Assembly: GCA_040357565.1 (NCBI GenBank)
Contig: JBDODJ010000089.1
Reading direction: 5' to 3' (one strand)
Source of the DNA: Cercozoa sp. M6MM
Lineage: Eukaryota > Endomyxa: Ascetosporea
DNA: 43,915 nucleotides
The translations under genes were made by a program, and so were the position numbers. Positions 1-10,301 of the stretch are shown here, piece by piece. Every line of letters begins with the position of its first letter. Position 1 is the first letter of the stretch. The notes under the pieces are model-generated. The model was not told the DNA's origin and made no database searches. It was given only the letters and a program-made list of their open reading frames with translations.

Positions 1-71
1 GTACCTTCATCTCAGTTTCCGAAACTGCACATGGTTATGCTGATGTATTGCATGCATGTAAATTAAACTTA

Positions 72-538
72 GTTCTGTGCTTCGCCATCGACAGCAAGGC
101 CTCTCTGAACAATGCCAAGAACAAGTGGTACCCGGAGCTGCGCAATCACGGTCCACCTGGAACGCCGATTTACCTCGTGGGCACCAAAGGCGACCTCAGA
201 CACCAGGACGGACACACTTTGTATCTTTCTTCAATAGTCCCGGTGTGATTGATATGTTGGTATGTCTGTGTTCGGGCAGGGTATCGGAAGAAGAGGCACT
301 GGCGATGGCAACCGACATCGGTGCCTCTGCATACCACGAGGTCTCAGCCATGACCATGGTACCACACGCACTCTCTCCGAGTCTCTCACTTCTGCTTCCA
401 GACCTTATCACTGTCTCTGCTTTGTAACGGCAGGATGGAGTGCACGAGCTGTTCAAGAGCGCGGCGACGTTTGGAGTGCAGCGAAGACGGCAAAAGAGCA
501 AGCACATCCGCCGTCACAAGCGCTGCACTGTCATGTGA
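72..538 (+). CDS. Rho-family small GTPase, 3' part
   Basis: This is the C-terminal half of a Rho/Rac/Cdc42-type GTPase, a membrane-anchored switch usually acting on actin and polarity. Three exons are readable: from 72 (after an acceptor TTAG), 280-358 and 434-538, with introns 221-279 and 359-433 (the second starts GTACC). The joined product contains the base-specificity motif GTKGDLR, then SEEEALAMATDIGA and a VSAMT segment equivalent to the ECSAL guanine-binding loop. It ends in a basic stretch (RRRQKSKHIRRHKR) and a CAAX box, CTVM, followed by TGA. A polybasic tail plus CAAX implies prenylation and plasma-membrane targeting. The P-loop and switch regions lie upstream of the window. Rho rather than Ras or Rab is chosen because of the Rho-type order GTK.DLR then VS.EEA. 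The exact subfamily cannot be assigned. Confidence 0.88.
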
Positions 539-949
539 GATAATACGGCACTGTAAATTTAGTGACTTTGTCCGATCACGTCAATGTATAATTAGGTTTG
601 ATTTATTTAAATGTACCACGTTTAATGGCAATGATTATTAGATTTGATTTATTTTACAATGTACCACGTTTAATGCGATGGCAATGATCTTCAACGAATG
701 GACGCGAGCGACTGTGCTGGGGTATGGAGTCACCTGCTACGAGAGCGCCACTGGCACGTAGAAACGTGGGCAACTGCAGCCGGTTCAGTTGCAACGTACG
801 CACGGGTTACCACTACAGCACCATGAACATACGGTACGTACTCGGTCGAACATCCGTTGGGTTAAAGTAACACGGAAGTGGGCTCGTGCAATCCTTATTA
901 ACTCTGCCTACCGTACCGTACTAGCAGGCGGTCGATCGCAACGGCACGT
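539..949. other. Intergenic region without a recognised gene
   Basis: The stretch lies between the GTPase stop and the stop of the minus-strand gene, so it is a convergent 3'-3' spacer. It is AT-rich at its left end and contains a roughly 50-bp direct duplication, annotated separately. No coding exon with plausible splice borders was found on either strand. Confidence 0.5.
592..688. repeat. Tandem duplication of about 50 bp
   Basis: Two adjacent near-copies each run from TTAG(G/A)TTTGATTTATTT through TGTACCACGTTTAATG to GGCAATGAT. The first is at about 592-634 and the second at about 637-688. They differ by small indels and substitutions. They lie just after the GTPase gene, probably in its 3' UTR or flank. 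Confidence 0.75.
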
Positions 950-2505
950 CTAGTCGGAGATGTCGCCAGCGGTCTGTCGGCGCTTGCGACGACGAGCGCG
1001 TAACTCGTCGTAGTCGATAACAGCTGCACAGACACATGTACATTCACACAGACACACAGACACAGACACGCAGACACAGATGGTGCAGAGAGCAGGACTA
1101 CCTTCACCACGCTCACGTTTGATGCCCAGCACATGCTCGCTGCAAACAATATAAGCACATGCACAGTCAGACAGGCAAGAGAGGCAGGGAGACAAGGAGG
1201 TAAGAGGGGGCAAGAGGTAGAACCGCTGTTCACGACGTGCGCGGTCGTGTAGTTCCTGCGCGCGTCGGCGCTGCTCGATGGTGTCGCGGTCGTAGTCGGG
1301 GTAGCTGTGCAGCACCTCAGTTTATATTGTACCCTCTTTACCTCCCTCTGCTATTAGGTACCACTCGCCGTAGTCGTCCTGCGAAGGTTTCACTGGTCGT
1401 GCAGCACGTGAGATGGGTCGCTCTGCTCACAAAAAGAATCCTTGGTAGCACATCGATGTGAGTGGTCACACATTGATCGATCACAGTGAGTGGTCACACA
1501 GTCACAGTGGGTGGTCACACAGTGAGTGGTCAGCGGTTACCTTCATCTGACTCGTTGAGCATATCGGCGAACAGCGCGGCTGCCGAGCTTTCTTTTGTGC
1601 TGACATGGAGGGGTATGACAGAAAGAGCAAGACACAAGTTAATGTGCTGGAGGGAGGGGTACCTCTTTGCCCTGGGAGCCACCAGCACGGCTTCCACCGT
1701 CGACGCTGACGGTTTCGCCGACGGTCGTGGCACGTGCCGCAGCGCTGGCTTGGCTGACTTGGTCTCTTCCTTTGCCTTCTGAGGCACCGGGATTTCGACG
1801 TCGTCGGAGAACATGTCAAAGTCGTCGTTCATTTCATCGGCGACTTCTGCGGTTTCCGGCTCTTCTGTCTTTGTTCTGCATTTTATTTTTTTCTTATTTT
1901 TCTGCATCCGCGCGGAAGCTGTAATTTGATTTTTGAGAAAAATGTACTCATTTTTCGGGGCGAAAATCGCCTGAATGACCTCGCGGCTCGGCAACGAGCT
2001 GCAGTGTTGACCAGAGTAAATGACAGGTGTGTAGGGGGGGGGGGTAAAAACAGGCAGGACTCACGCGAACACGTCGTCGCTGCGCATGACAACGGCACGT
2101 TTGACGACTCGCTGCGCACAAAGAAGGTCAAAAAGGGAAAGAGGAAAACGGTAAAAGGTAAGGTGGTAAGGAAGGAAGGGAGATGAAACTACAGGTGCAT
2201 GCGTGCGAGAGCGCAGAATGACAGCAGTTCGCGCGGATGCGCGATACACTGGCGGCACGTGATAAACTAGTGTTGAATCAATCTTGACGATCTGATCGGT
2301 GCGTTTCACCAACTTGTCGTCATCTCCAACCATTTCTTGACCGGCGGACACGCGCGGACCACCATCGCGCAGCAGAAGTGACTCGTACACTGGGAGACAG
2401 AAGCAACAGAATGCCCACGGACACAATCAACAAAGAGATCCAAAGAAAATTACTCTGCCGACCGAGTTCCGATTGGAACTCAGGCTCAGCTACTTTCTTA
2501 GGCAT
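950..2505 (-). CDS. Uncharacterised acidic/basic, probably nuclear protein
   Basis: I do not recognise this gene. Several minus-strand exons fit together. A start near 2505 reads MPKKVAEPEFQSELG, followed by an exon with LLLRDGGPRVSAGQEM and KLVKRTDQIVKIDST. Further exons contain VVKRAVVMRSDDVFA, an acidic segment with NDDFDMFSDDVEIPVP, then KPALRHVPRPSAKPSAS, then SQDDYGEW joined to VLHSYPDYDRDTIEQRRRAQ. The C-terminus is very basic (DELRARRRKRRQTAGDISD, stop at 950-952). Several donors read GTACC. The charged, low-complexity composition with basic clusters is typical of nuclear or RNA-associated proteins, but this is inference. The exon between about 1860 and 1990 is doubtful, and an alternative in-frame ATG exists at 2553. 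Confidence 0.5.
1457..1530. repeat. Short tandem repeat of GTGAGTGGTCACACA type
   Basis: Imperfect copies of GTGAGTGGTCACACA occur about four times with short spacers. The copies contain the palindrome-like core GTGGTCACAC. They lie in a presumed intron of the minus-strand gene. No function is evident. Confidence 0.6.
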
Positions 2506-2600
2506 TACGTCCTGGCCTAAGCACAACAAGCTTTCAAAAGAATCGACTTTCATTCAGCGAGGTTGTTTTGAATAAGGGTGCGTTGTCAACTGTTGGGTGC

Positions 2601-2626
2601 CCGTTCTTCAGAACGGTGGTATAAAA
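2601..2626 (+). promoter_or_regulatory. Palindrome followed by TATA-like box
   Basis: A perfect inverted repeat CCGTTCT-TC-AGAACGG (2601-2616) is followed after three bases by TATAAAA (2620-2626). This sits in the spacer between two divergently oriented genes (starts near 2505 on minus and after about 2700 on plus). The TATA orientation fits the plus-strand gene. The palindrome could bind a dimeric factor. The assignment rests on sequence and position only. Confidence 0.4.
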
Positions 2627-2732
2627 CATAGCGTAACTGTATACTAACATCTGCCTGCAGTGTTGAGTGACAATCAAAGTGCACGAGAGCTGCGTTTAGT
2701 CTTGTTTGGCCCAGTGCAGTCGAGGGGTGATT

Positions 2733-3368
2733 GATGGGCACTGCCACTCCGGGAGGTGTCGACCCACCAGCGTCGGTATGCCTATGTCTCTGATGGGTGG
2801 CATCAGGTGTCTGTTCGAGCAGATTTACCTGAATTTAATGCGCAGCCGCAGTCAGGCGTCGTCGTTGTCCAGGCAGAAACGCGCGGACGAGTCCGAGTGC
2901 GTCACTGGTATGACCGGGGACACCGCAGCTTGAGTTACCGACTGTTTTCACTCCAAATGGACGACGTGGACGAAACACGCGTTTCTCAGACCATCTGGTC
3001 TCCTAAAGTGTATCTGTGGTACGTCTTGAGGCACTATCATCAGTCGTGCCGGGGTCTCATGTTGTGTGATTGGACTTGTGCGCACTAGGTGGCGGAGGTT
3101 GACGCTACTGATCTGGACAGGCGTACTGTAATGCATCTGATGCAATTTGTTCCCTGTTGATGTTAACTTCTGTACCTGTGTACGTGTTGTTGTTGTTGTT
3201 GTGTCTAGTGCACTCACTATCATCGGTGACTTCCGCGATGGTTTGCCCGACTCGGCCGGTCTCTCTCTNNNNNNNNNNNNNNNNNNNNNNNNNNNNNNNN
3301 NNNNNNNNNNNNNNNNNNNNNNNNNNNNNNNNNNNNNNNNNNNNNNNNNNNNNNNNNNNNNNNNNNNN

Positions 3369-3412
<44 letters not shown>

Positions 3413-4772
3413 GTCTGTCTTGTCTATGTTTTGTCTCTCTGTCTTGTCCTCTGTCTTCTTCAGTCTCACTCCTCGTTGCTTGTGTTCAGACCTGTCGTCG
3501 CAGATGTGGCTATTCTCCACGTGGGTCGCCATTCTCCTGTGGATTCATTTCCTGGTGCTCTGGTACCGTTGACCCCTCCCCCCGTCTCCATCTATTGTGT
3601 TCGCAATATATCTTCTCTCTGCCTGTAGGCTAGTGACCAGCAAGACGCCCGTACTGGCGTATCAGATCACGTGGCTGCAACGCAAACTGGTATTTTGTAT
3701 CTATGTCTGTGCCTGTGTGTATGTGGTATGTACACGTATTGCTCAGTTGCAACTGGGCGTGTGGACGTTCGAACTGGGTCCCAGTGCAGCCGGTACTTGA
3801 ACTGTCCTCGACACTTACTGTCTGTATGGTGTCTATACAGCCGCCAGTGCCATTCTGTTCTGGTGCTTTTTGCTGCCCAGCGGCGCACTTGAAATGAGCA
3901 CTACCGATCGCACGCTCACTGTGATCCTGCACGGCATCTCGATCGCCGTCATGTGCTGTACCTTCTCCATTCTGTTAGTCCTGACTCGATCCCTCCCCCT
4001 GTAACTCGATCTGTGTATATACATCCTGCCGCAGTGGACGTGCTGAGTTGCCGCACTCCCTTCGTGAGCACGCATGTCTGGCTACCAATCGTACTGCCTG
4101 TGTTTGTGATCCTCTGTGCAAAAGGAACGTACACCTTGGCAGATGCTGGGCGGCATCTACCTGGTCACGAATCGCGCCTACTCGCACAGCCACCCGCCGC
4201 CCTACCAAAGCGCCGATCTGTTGGACTGGGACGGAGCCTCCTCGATGAAACTGCTCGTGCAGTGTGCCGTCTTTCTCGGCGTGCTGTGCGGTTCCTTCGT
4301 CGCTATCCGACTCTTTCTCGTCCCGCTTCGCAACAAGATCGTACATCTCTTTTGTCTCTAAAACACGTGCCGGTATATCCTTGACTTTGTCCAGGTGAGT
4401 CGCCGTGTCACGACGCGAATGCACGGCAGCGTTGCCACGAAACTGCCGCAGGGTTGCCGCATTGACGGTACTGCTGATGATGTCCGTAGACTCTTTCTAC
4501 CTGTATCTACCCTGTCTGCCTGTGCCACAGAGCGCTGCATGCCTGTGGTTCCCAACGGTGCTCGCTACTTTGCCAACGACCGCAAGTACTGGGCTCGCAT
4601 CGAACGGGCTCACCGTCGTCGTGCCAAAGTACACACACGCATCACCCAGCACAATTTTTACTTGTTTTGTCTGTCCGTCCAATTGAAGGAGCTGAGACGC
4701 CAACGACGCATGCTGCGCGAGGAGGATGTCGAAGCCGGCAGGACTCGGGCTATGAGTGTCGAGCTGCGCTAA
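2733..4772 (+). CDS. Uncharacterised multi-pass membrane protein
   Basis: I do not recognise the family. A long first readable exon (about 2733-3020) encodes a soluble, beta-rich-looking segment with GWHQVSVRADLPEFNAQPQS, SGVVVVQAETRGRVRVRHWY and DETRVSQTIWSPKVYLW, ending at a GTACG donor. Later exons encode hydrophobic helices: MWLFSTWVAILLWIHFLVLW (before a GTACC donor near 3562), ASAILFWCFLLPSGALE with TVILHGISIAVMCCTFSILL, VWLPIVLPVFVILC, and LLVQCAVFLGVLCGSFVAI. The tail is cytosolic and basic (RRRAKVH, KELRRQRRMLREEDVEAG), with the stop at 4770-4772. The layout of extracellular domain, about five or six helices and charged tail suggests a receptor or transporter-like protein. The frame changes near 4116 and the join there is unclear. 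A 100-N gap lies in an intron. Confidence 0.5.
3261..3410. repeat. (CT)n microsatellite interrupted by a 100-base gap
   Basis: CT repeats occur on both sides of N3269-3368. They lie in an intron of the plus-strand membrane protein, so the sense strand is pyrimidine. The 100-N run is the conventional sign of a gap of unknown length, so exon content could be missing here. Confidence 0.9.
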
Positions 4773-5153
4773 CATATGTCTCACGCGGTCCGTCCGGTCG
4801 GATTTAAACCTGAAAACGACGCAACCCGACGCGAAGTCGCATATGGCCGGCGTTATCGTCGCGTACTACCTACCAGTAACACTATCTGACGTATTGTCAC
4901 GTCATATTGATCAAGTTAGTTAACTGAAGTCTTGTCACGTATGAAACCAATTGAACGCAACGCAACACCTGGCCTGGCCCTGTGCGGACGAAAAGCTCCC
5001 AAGTTTTGCGCAGTCGGGTTGTGCGCGTTTTACGGAGTTCGTTGCTGCGCTGTAGGTTCCCAGGCCGACAATAAGCGACGGAAAAATCGGTGCATCGAGG
5101 CTCGTTCGTCAGCTCCCATTCAAGAAATTCGGATGTCAGAAATGCCGTGGCAA
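4773..5153. other. Intergenic region, convergent spacer
   Basis: The spacer lies between the stops of the membrane-protein gene (+) and MTFP1 (-). A plus-strand open frame from about 4932 has no recognisable similarity and no credible splice context. I see no gene here. Confidence 0.45.
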
Positions 5154-5370
5154 TTAGTACTCGTCGTCATCGCGACGCTGCAAACAAAACCGATTGTGGT
5201 GCGACATGGATCGACAACAATAAGGTACAGCCAGGAGCGACTGCACGGCCGTGTCCTTCCATTTTTGCGCGTACGGACGCAGCACGGCGTCCATCGCCTT
5301 CTCACTGCAAGGGGGCACAAACAGCAATAACACCCGGCAGTGTGTGTGTGTGTGTGTGTATGTGTGTGTA

Positions 5371-5433
<63 letters not shown>

Positions 5434-5443
5434 NNNNNNNNNN

Positions 5444-5495
<52 letters not shown>

Positions 5496-6338
5496 GTGCA
5501 ATGACTCACGTGGTCATATCGATCGGGTGGCAGATGAACGGAATCAAGGCGAGGCCCAGCACGGTCTGCAAAAGTCACTGATAGGCGAACCTACTGCACA
5601 CAGTTGAGTGGTGCTGCTGCAGTGTACCGGGAGAAATCGCAGTCGCGAGGTAGTCAGCTTTTGCGCTCCCATCGTCTTGCGCAGTCCCTGAAGAGACAAC
5701 ACTCGTGAGTGCTCTGGATCGGCCATCCTTTCAACCAAGCAAAGGTACCCACGTGGATGCCGCGACACACCGGTTGATCACAAAGCCCGGCACCTTTGTA
5801 TTCACAAACAAACCCAACTGTTGCATAAGAAGGAGAAGACATAAAACGTGACGTTGCTACCAGCACAGAGGCGAAAGTCTGCCACACGAGAGTGTCGGCA
5901 AAGTCATGCGTTGCACTGGCCCACTGGTGCACATTGGTCGGGTGCTATCAACACACAAGATAGGATCCACAGATGGACACAAAAACACGCAAACACAGCC
6001 TACACTCTGCTGCCAAGACTTGTACGACTTGTCGATCGCGTCGGCCAGGACGTAGGCGAAGGACACGACCTGTTAAAGTGTGTTGCCAACTCATCGCATT
6101 TTAACCTCATTCGAAAAACGATCAAGCGGTACGTAGGTGCCCGTCACGAACACTGGTGGCATTAACGGTCGCAGACTCTCACCGACCTCATTGGTGTAGC
6201 CGAGGTACCTACAGGCACAACCAGTTTTCCCGAAAACAACAGATTCGCAAAAGTCGAAACTCGCAAAAAATAGATTTGCCTTAACAAGGTGTCTCTGAAG
6301 ATATCGACCTCTTTGGTCTCTAGATCCGGTTCTGACAT
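5154..6338 (-). CDS. MTFP1: Mitochondrial fission process protein 1 (MTFP1/MTP18)
   Basis: This is an inner mitochondrial membrane protein of the MTP18 family that promotes mitochondrial division. Exons read in order from the ATG at 6338: MSEPDLETKEVDIFRDTLLR, then YLGYTNEVGESLRPLMPPVF, VSFAYVLADAIDKSYKSWQQ, ATHDFADTLVWQTFASVL, VPGFVINRCVAASTW, GLRKTMGAQKLTTSRLRF, TVLGLALIPFICHPIDMTT and EKAMDAVLRPYAQKWKD. The product ends in RRDDDEY, with the stop at 5154-5156. These blocks match the known order of the family: RDT..RYLGY.NEVGE, SSYVLADAIDK, DT.VWQ..ASV, PGF.INR.CAAS, ALG...IP.I.HPID. Several introns begin GTACC. The first intron (6209-6279) appears to use a GC donor. A (CA)n tract on the sense strand, with a 10-N gap, fills the last-but-one intron. 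Confidence 0.92.
5341..5500. repeat. (GT)n microsatellite with a 10-base gap
   Basis: An almost pure GT tract carries N5434-5443 inside. It lies in an intron of MTFP1, where the sense strand reads CA. Small interruptions (TATG, CGTG) are present at the edges. Confidence 0.95.
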
Positions 6339-6744
6339 TGAAATGCACTTTGTTCGAGTGATACGCTCGCTGCGATCTCACGCGAGTCAAGCCCGCGAGC
6401 AGTGCGCCCTTAATAAAACAGAATCTTGAGGATCACTACTGCTGACGTTTTCGCTATACACAACAGCTAGATCGCGCGTATTTTCGCCGCTTGCCTGCAG
6501 AGCGCGCTTTATTGCAGGTATTACCCAATTAATAGCGAAATCATGGCATTCGCACTGATCGATTTTGCTCTCCTGTAAAAATTTTAGATCTTTCGAAGTG
6601 ACGCAATGTCGGATTGCAAGTGCGCGCATGACTTTCGGGAGCACTCGCCGGCCATCGAACGTGCGCAGAGGTGCCGCTCTCTCTTACAATATCCCCCTTC
6701 GGACACATTGTGTCCGATGAGGATCGATGAAATGTCAATAATGT
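6339..6744. promoter_or_regulatory. Divergent promoter region MTFP1 / zinc transporter
   Basis: This lies between the MTFP1 start (minus) and the first readable exon of the zinc transporter (plus), so it should hold both promoters and the unrecognised 5' exon(s) of the transporter. A minus-strand open frame at 6387-6644 shows no family similarity and is not called. No TATA element stands out. Confidence 0.4.
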
Positions 6745-7039
6745 AGGAAACTCAAGTGGGCCGCGCTGCTAGCATGTGCCTTCATGATCGTAGAGGTGCG
6801 TTTTGCTTGCTCGAGGCATCTTTGTGGTTCATTCCTGGTACGTACACCTGTTGTGCAGATCGTAGGCGGTGTCCTCAGCAACAGCATAGCAATCATTGCC
6901 GATGCGGCCCATATGGCGAGTGACCTTGCTGGTACCAGCAGAGGATATTAGCTTGCCTGCATGTCTGTGTTTATGCTTTCTGCTTTTCTCAGGAATTTTG
7001 ATCTCGGTTTTTGCGCTGTGGCTGACCGTAAGTCCGGGG

Positions 7040-7074
<35 letters not shown>

Positions 7075-7332
7075 TGTGTGTTTGTGTGGACTTACTTGAG
7101 GGGGGCTTGTAGGCCAGGCCAGCGTCGCACCGTTTCACGTTTGGGTGGTACCGCGCCGAGATAATCGGCGTCTGTATCAGGTAGTTCACTTCTCGTGTCA
7201 TGTGGATATTGGTGCCAACTCCCTGACTGACTTGACTGACTTGACTGGTGGGAGCAGTGTCATGCTGATCTGGGGTCTCACCGGCTGGCTCGTCTACGAG
7301 GCTGTGCAGCGACTGCAGGATCCTCCAGTGGG

Positions 7333-7381
<49 letters not shown>

Positions 7382-7391
7382 NNNNNNNNNN

Positions 7392-7453
<62 letters not shown>

Positions 7454-8669
7454 TATCTCTCTCTCTATGTCTCTCTATGTCTTGCATAAGAGTCTTGTAT
7501 GCACGTGTGTGTATGCATTTGTGTGTGTGTGCATGTGTGTGTGCATTTGTGTGTGTGTGCATGTGTGTATTTATGACCACAGGAAGTGAATGGCAAGGTG
7601 ATGTTCATCGTGGCAGCTATCGGCATCGGAGTGAACCTCGTGCTGATGTCCACGCTGCATCAGGGCGGTCATGGTCATAGTCACGGCGGTCACGGTCACA
7701 GTCACGGCGGTCACAGTCACAGTCACAGTCACAGTCATAGTCACGTACATGCACACGACGCGGACTGCGACGACGACGACGACATCGAGGTCGACGAAGG
7801 CGCTGCCTCTGCCTCGGTCAATGTGCGCGCTGCGTACATCCACATTTTGGGCGACTTGATCCAATCCATTGGCGTCGTTAGTACCTTTACCCATCCCCTG
7901 CCCTCCCTTCCGTGATACCCTTATCCCCGTCGCTTTAAACAGTCGCCGCCGTGTTGATCTGGATCGACCCGGAGAAGTTCCGCATCGCCGATCCGATCTG
8001 CACCTTTGTGTTTTCGCTCATCGTGCTGTACACGACGTGGCATCTGTACTTTCGCAGTCATCACTCACACATGACCTTTCTCTCCTTGTAAACTTGCCTG
8101 TGTGGGTAGTATCTCCGATGCCATGCGCGTGCTGATGCAAATGGCGCCTGCCGATGCCTCGCGGTACTCTGCTTGATCTGTCAATACGCAGATTGAGTCG
8201 ATGATACACAACCGCACCCCTACCCTGCAGAGACAGTGTGACAGAAGCCTTGCTAAGCACGCCTGGCGTCAAACAGGTCCACGATGTGCACGTTTGGAGT
8301 GTCTCGCTGGGAAAGCCCGTCATTTCGGCGCACATCGTCATTTCCAGTGCACCTGACTTCGACGCGATTCGTCAAGAGGCTGCCGAAATGCTTGCAAGGT
8401 GCCGCTATGATTCCCTTTCTTTTCATCAGTCTTTTGTCACTACCTTCTGTCCTCTGTCTGTCTGGGCAGGCGATTCGGTCTGCGTCACTCGACCTTGCAG
8501 GTGGAGTTGCTGTCTGACAGCACAGACACTACAGGTTTCCACACCCACGAAGTCGAAGGTACGACTGACAGTCCTGCTCTGGTCATTTCGCATTGTCACT
8601 TTCTTCTCGCTTCAATTAGGTGAAATCGAATCGTCCAAGCAACCGCTTCTCACCGTCAACGTCAATTAA
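6745..8669 (+). CDS. CDF zinc transporter (ZnT/SLC30-like), 5' end incomplete
   Basis: This is a cation-diffusion-facilitator exporter that moves Zn(II) from the cytosol to vesicles or outside in exchange for protons. Exons in order give KLKWAALLACAFMIVE (TM1), GGVLSNSIAIIADAAHMASD (TM2, with the metal-site HxxxD), GILISVFALWLT, RPASHRFTFGWYRAEIIG (the hallmark RP.S.R.TFGW.RAE), and VMLIWGLTGWLVYEAVQRLQD. Then comes a large His-rich loop (about 15 His in GGHGHSHGGHGHSHGG-type repeats), AAYIHILGDLIQSIGVV (TM5, second HxxxD) and AVLIWIDPEKFRIADPICTF. The C-terminal domain includes STPGVKQVHDVHVWSVSLGK and ISAHIVIS, and the protein ends LLTVNVN with its stop at 8667-8669. Both tetrahedral-site motifs are intact. 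The first coding exon was not found; an acceptor TGTAG sits at about 6741-6745. Confidence 0.93.
7044..7072. repeat. (TA)n microsatellite
   Basis: An uninterrupted TA run lies in an intron of the zinc transporter, shortly after a GTAAGT donor. Confidence 0.95.
7318..7570. repeat. (CT)n then GT-rich microsatellite with a 10-base gap
   Basis: A (CT)n tract spans about 7318-7476 with N7382-7391 inside. A GTGTGCATGTGTGT-type region follows to the acceptor at about 7583. The whole lies in one zinc-transporter intron, with pyrimidine on the sense strand. Confidence 0.9.
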
Positions 8670-9508
8670 TGCATAAACGATGACGCCGGTGGCGATTCCC
8701 GTGACCTTTCGCTTCGCTTGCATCCGACGCGATGTGAGGAGGATGCGGTGGCGTAAATGCGATGAAAACGAACTCGCCTCGCTTCGGCGAGTTAGAAATT
8801 AAACGAAGATGTTACCGCAGCCCTCTCAGATAGGGATCAGGCCTTGGTAAATTGAGGGTACTTTGGACGTGTGTTCGCGGGGAAGCCTTGAGCAAGCTTT
8901 TTGCAGCTGAACTCAAAGAAGGGCTCTCTCGACCAGAGGCTCTTCTTCTTCTTTTCTGTACTTCACGCCGACTCAAGTACTTCTGAATCCTCACTACTCA
9001 GTTTTGACGACGCCTTTCCGTCTCAAGAACGCTTTAACTGACTGTCCTTTCTACAGTAAGAACATCGGACGGGTGACTTTCCCGTCCACCAGTGCTTTGC
9101 CGCCCAACTGAACCGTCGGAGTAACTCACTCTTTGAACTGACACTTGCCACTCTCCCTCCAAGAACAGACTTTCTTACGTTCCTTAGTTTTTTTGTATCA
9201 CCTGGAAAATCTTCCACACCTCTCTTGAGGATTATTGTAAGTTGTAAATTTAGGGTTGCTTCCGCGCGGATACAGTAAGTTTAGTTCGTGCTGTAACAAA
9301 GACTTAGTCGTACGGTAGTAGTTTTTACGTTGGGGAACGGAATGGGACCAATGCAAGAAGTTGACAGAATCGATGGAACGACGGGAATCGAATATCCGCG
9401 CGGAAGTCCCCGAAACCGACAGAAGCCTGGAAGTCCGATTTGACTGCCCAAGGACTTTGAAAGTTCGTTCGACGAGCAGTTGCAATTGCCAGAGCTTGTG
9501 CAAACAAC
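8670..9508. other. Intergenic region downstream of the zinc transporter
   Basis: These are about 840 bases without a convincing gene. Minus-strand open frames here are short and unlike known proteins. The region holds two perfect short inverted repeats (8771-8793 and about 9068-9088) and then the upstream region of the dehydrogenase. Confidence 0.45.
8771..8793. other. Perfect 8-bp hairpin
   Basis: AACTCGCC (8771-8778) pairs perfectly with GGCGAGTT (8786-8793) across a 7-base loop, about 100 bases after the transporter stop. It may be a 3'-UTR structure. It does not have the histone stem-loop sequence. Confidence 0.5.
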
Positions 9509-10190
9509 ATGAAGAACTACCTTGTGACAGGCGCGAACCGCGGCTTGGGACTGTACAGCTTTGGCTTAACGATAATTTAAACTTAAGTTTATATGGCCAC
9601 TGCAAAAACGATCCAGCTTTGAAACTCTGCAGCGAATTCGTGAAACAACTCTCACCAAGCGCCCGAGTGTTCGCGACGGCACGCAATGTGAGGGCTGCGA
9701 CGGTACTTAAGTTTAAACACCTCAGAACTGAATCCAATAAAAGTTGAAAACGACTAACTGAGCGAAACTAAACAGGAACTAAAGGAACTGCAGCGGGAAT
9801 CAGGAGGCAACATCACGATTGTGCCGATGGATGTGTCGATTATCGTTCCGAAGAAATGGGTGCTGGGACCAGGTGAGAAGTTAGACTGCGTGATCACAAC
9901 GCTGGTGCTTGGCTTTTCTGTTCTACCAACTAGAGCTACTGCAAGGAAAGTGCCTCACAGGGGTGTTGTCAAATCCTCGGACTGCTTCGCTTGTCTCATT
10001 GAGCACGGACGTGCCTGCGTTAATGACGGCTGCGCAGCGCGACTTTGACGTCAACTGTCTCGGCATCGCACGTGTCGCGAATGCCTTCTTCCCGCTGCTG
10101 GCGCGACGAAACGCCAAGTTTCTAGCCATCACAAGCCGTAAACAGTTTAAAAATTAATATAAGTTATAAGTTTATGTCCATTTATATATG

Positions 10191-10240
<50 letters not shown>

Positions 10241-10250
10241 NNNNNNNNNN

Positions 10251-10301
<51 letters not shown>

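Noticed and set aside
7318..7480. Poly-SL open frames
   Set aside because: Microsatellite (CT)n translated; it lies between two clear zinc transporter exons.
8771..8793. Histone-type 3' stem-loop
   Set aside because: The stem is AACTCGCC/GGCGAGTT, not the GGCTCTTTTCAGAGCC consensus, and no histone gene is present.
9198..9737. Minus-strand open frame of 179 codons
   Set aside because: It is antisense to the dehydrogenase first exons, which carry clear family motifs. The minus reading has no similarity to anything known to me.
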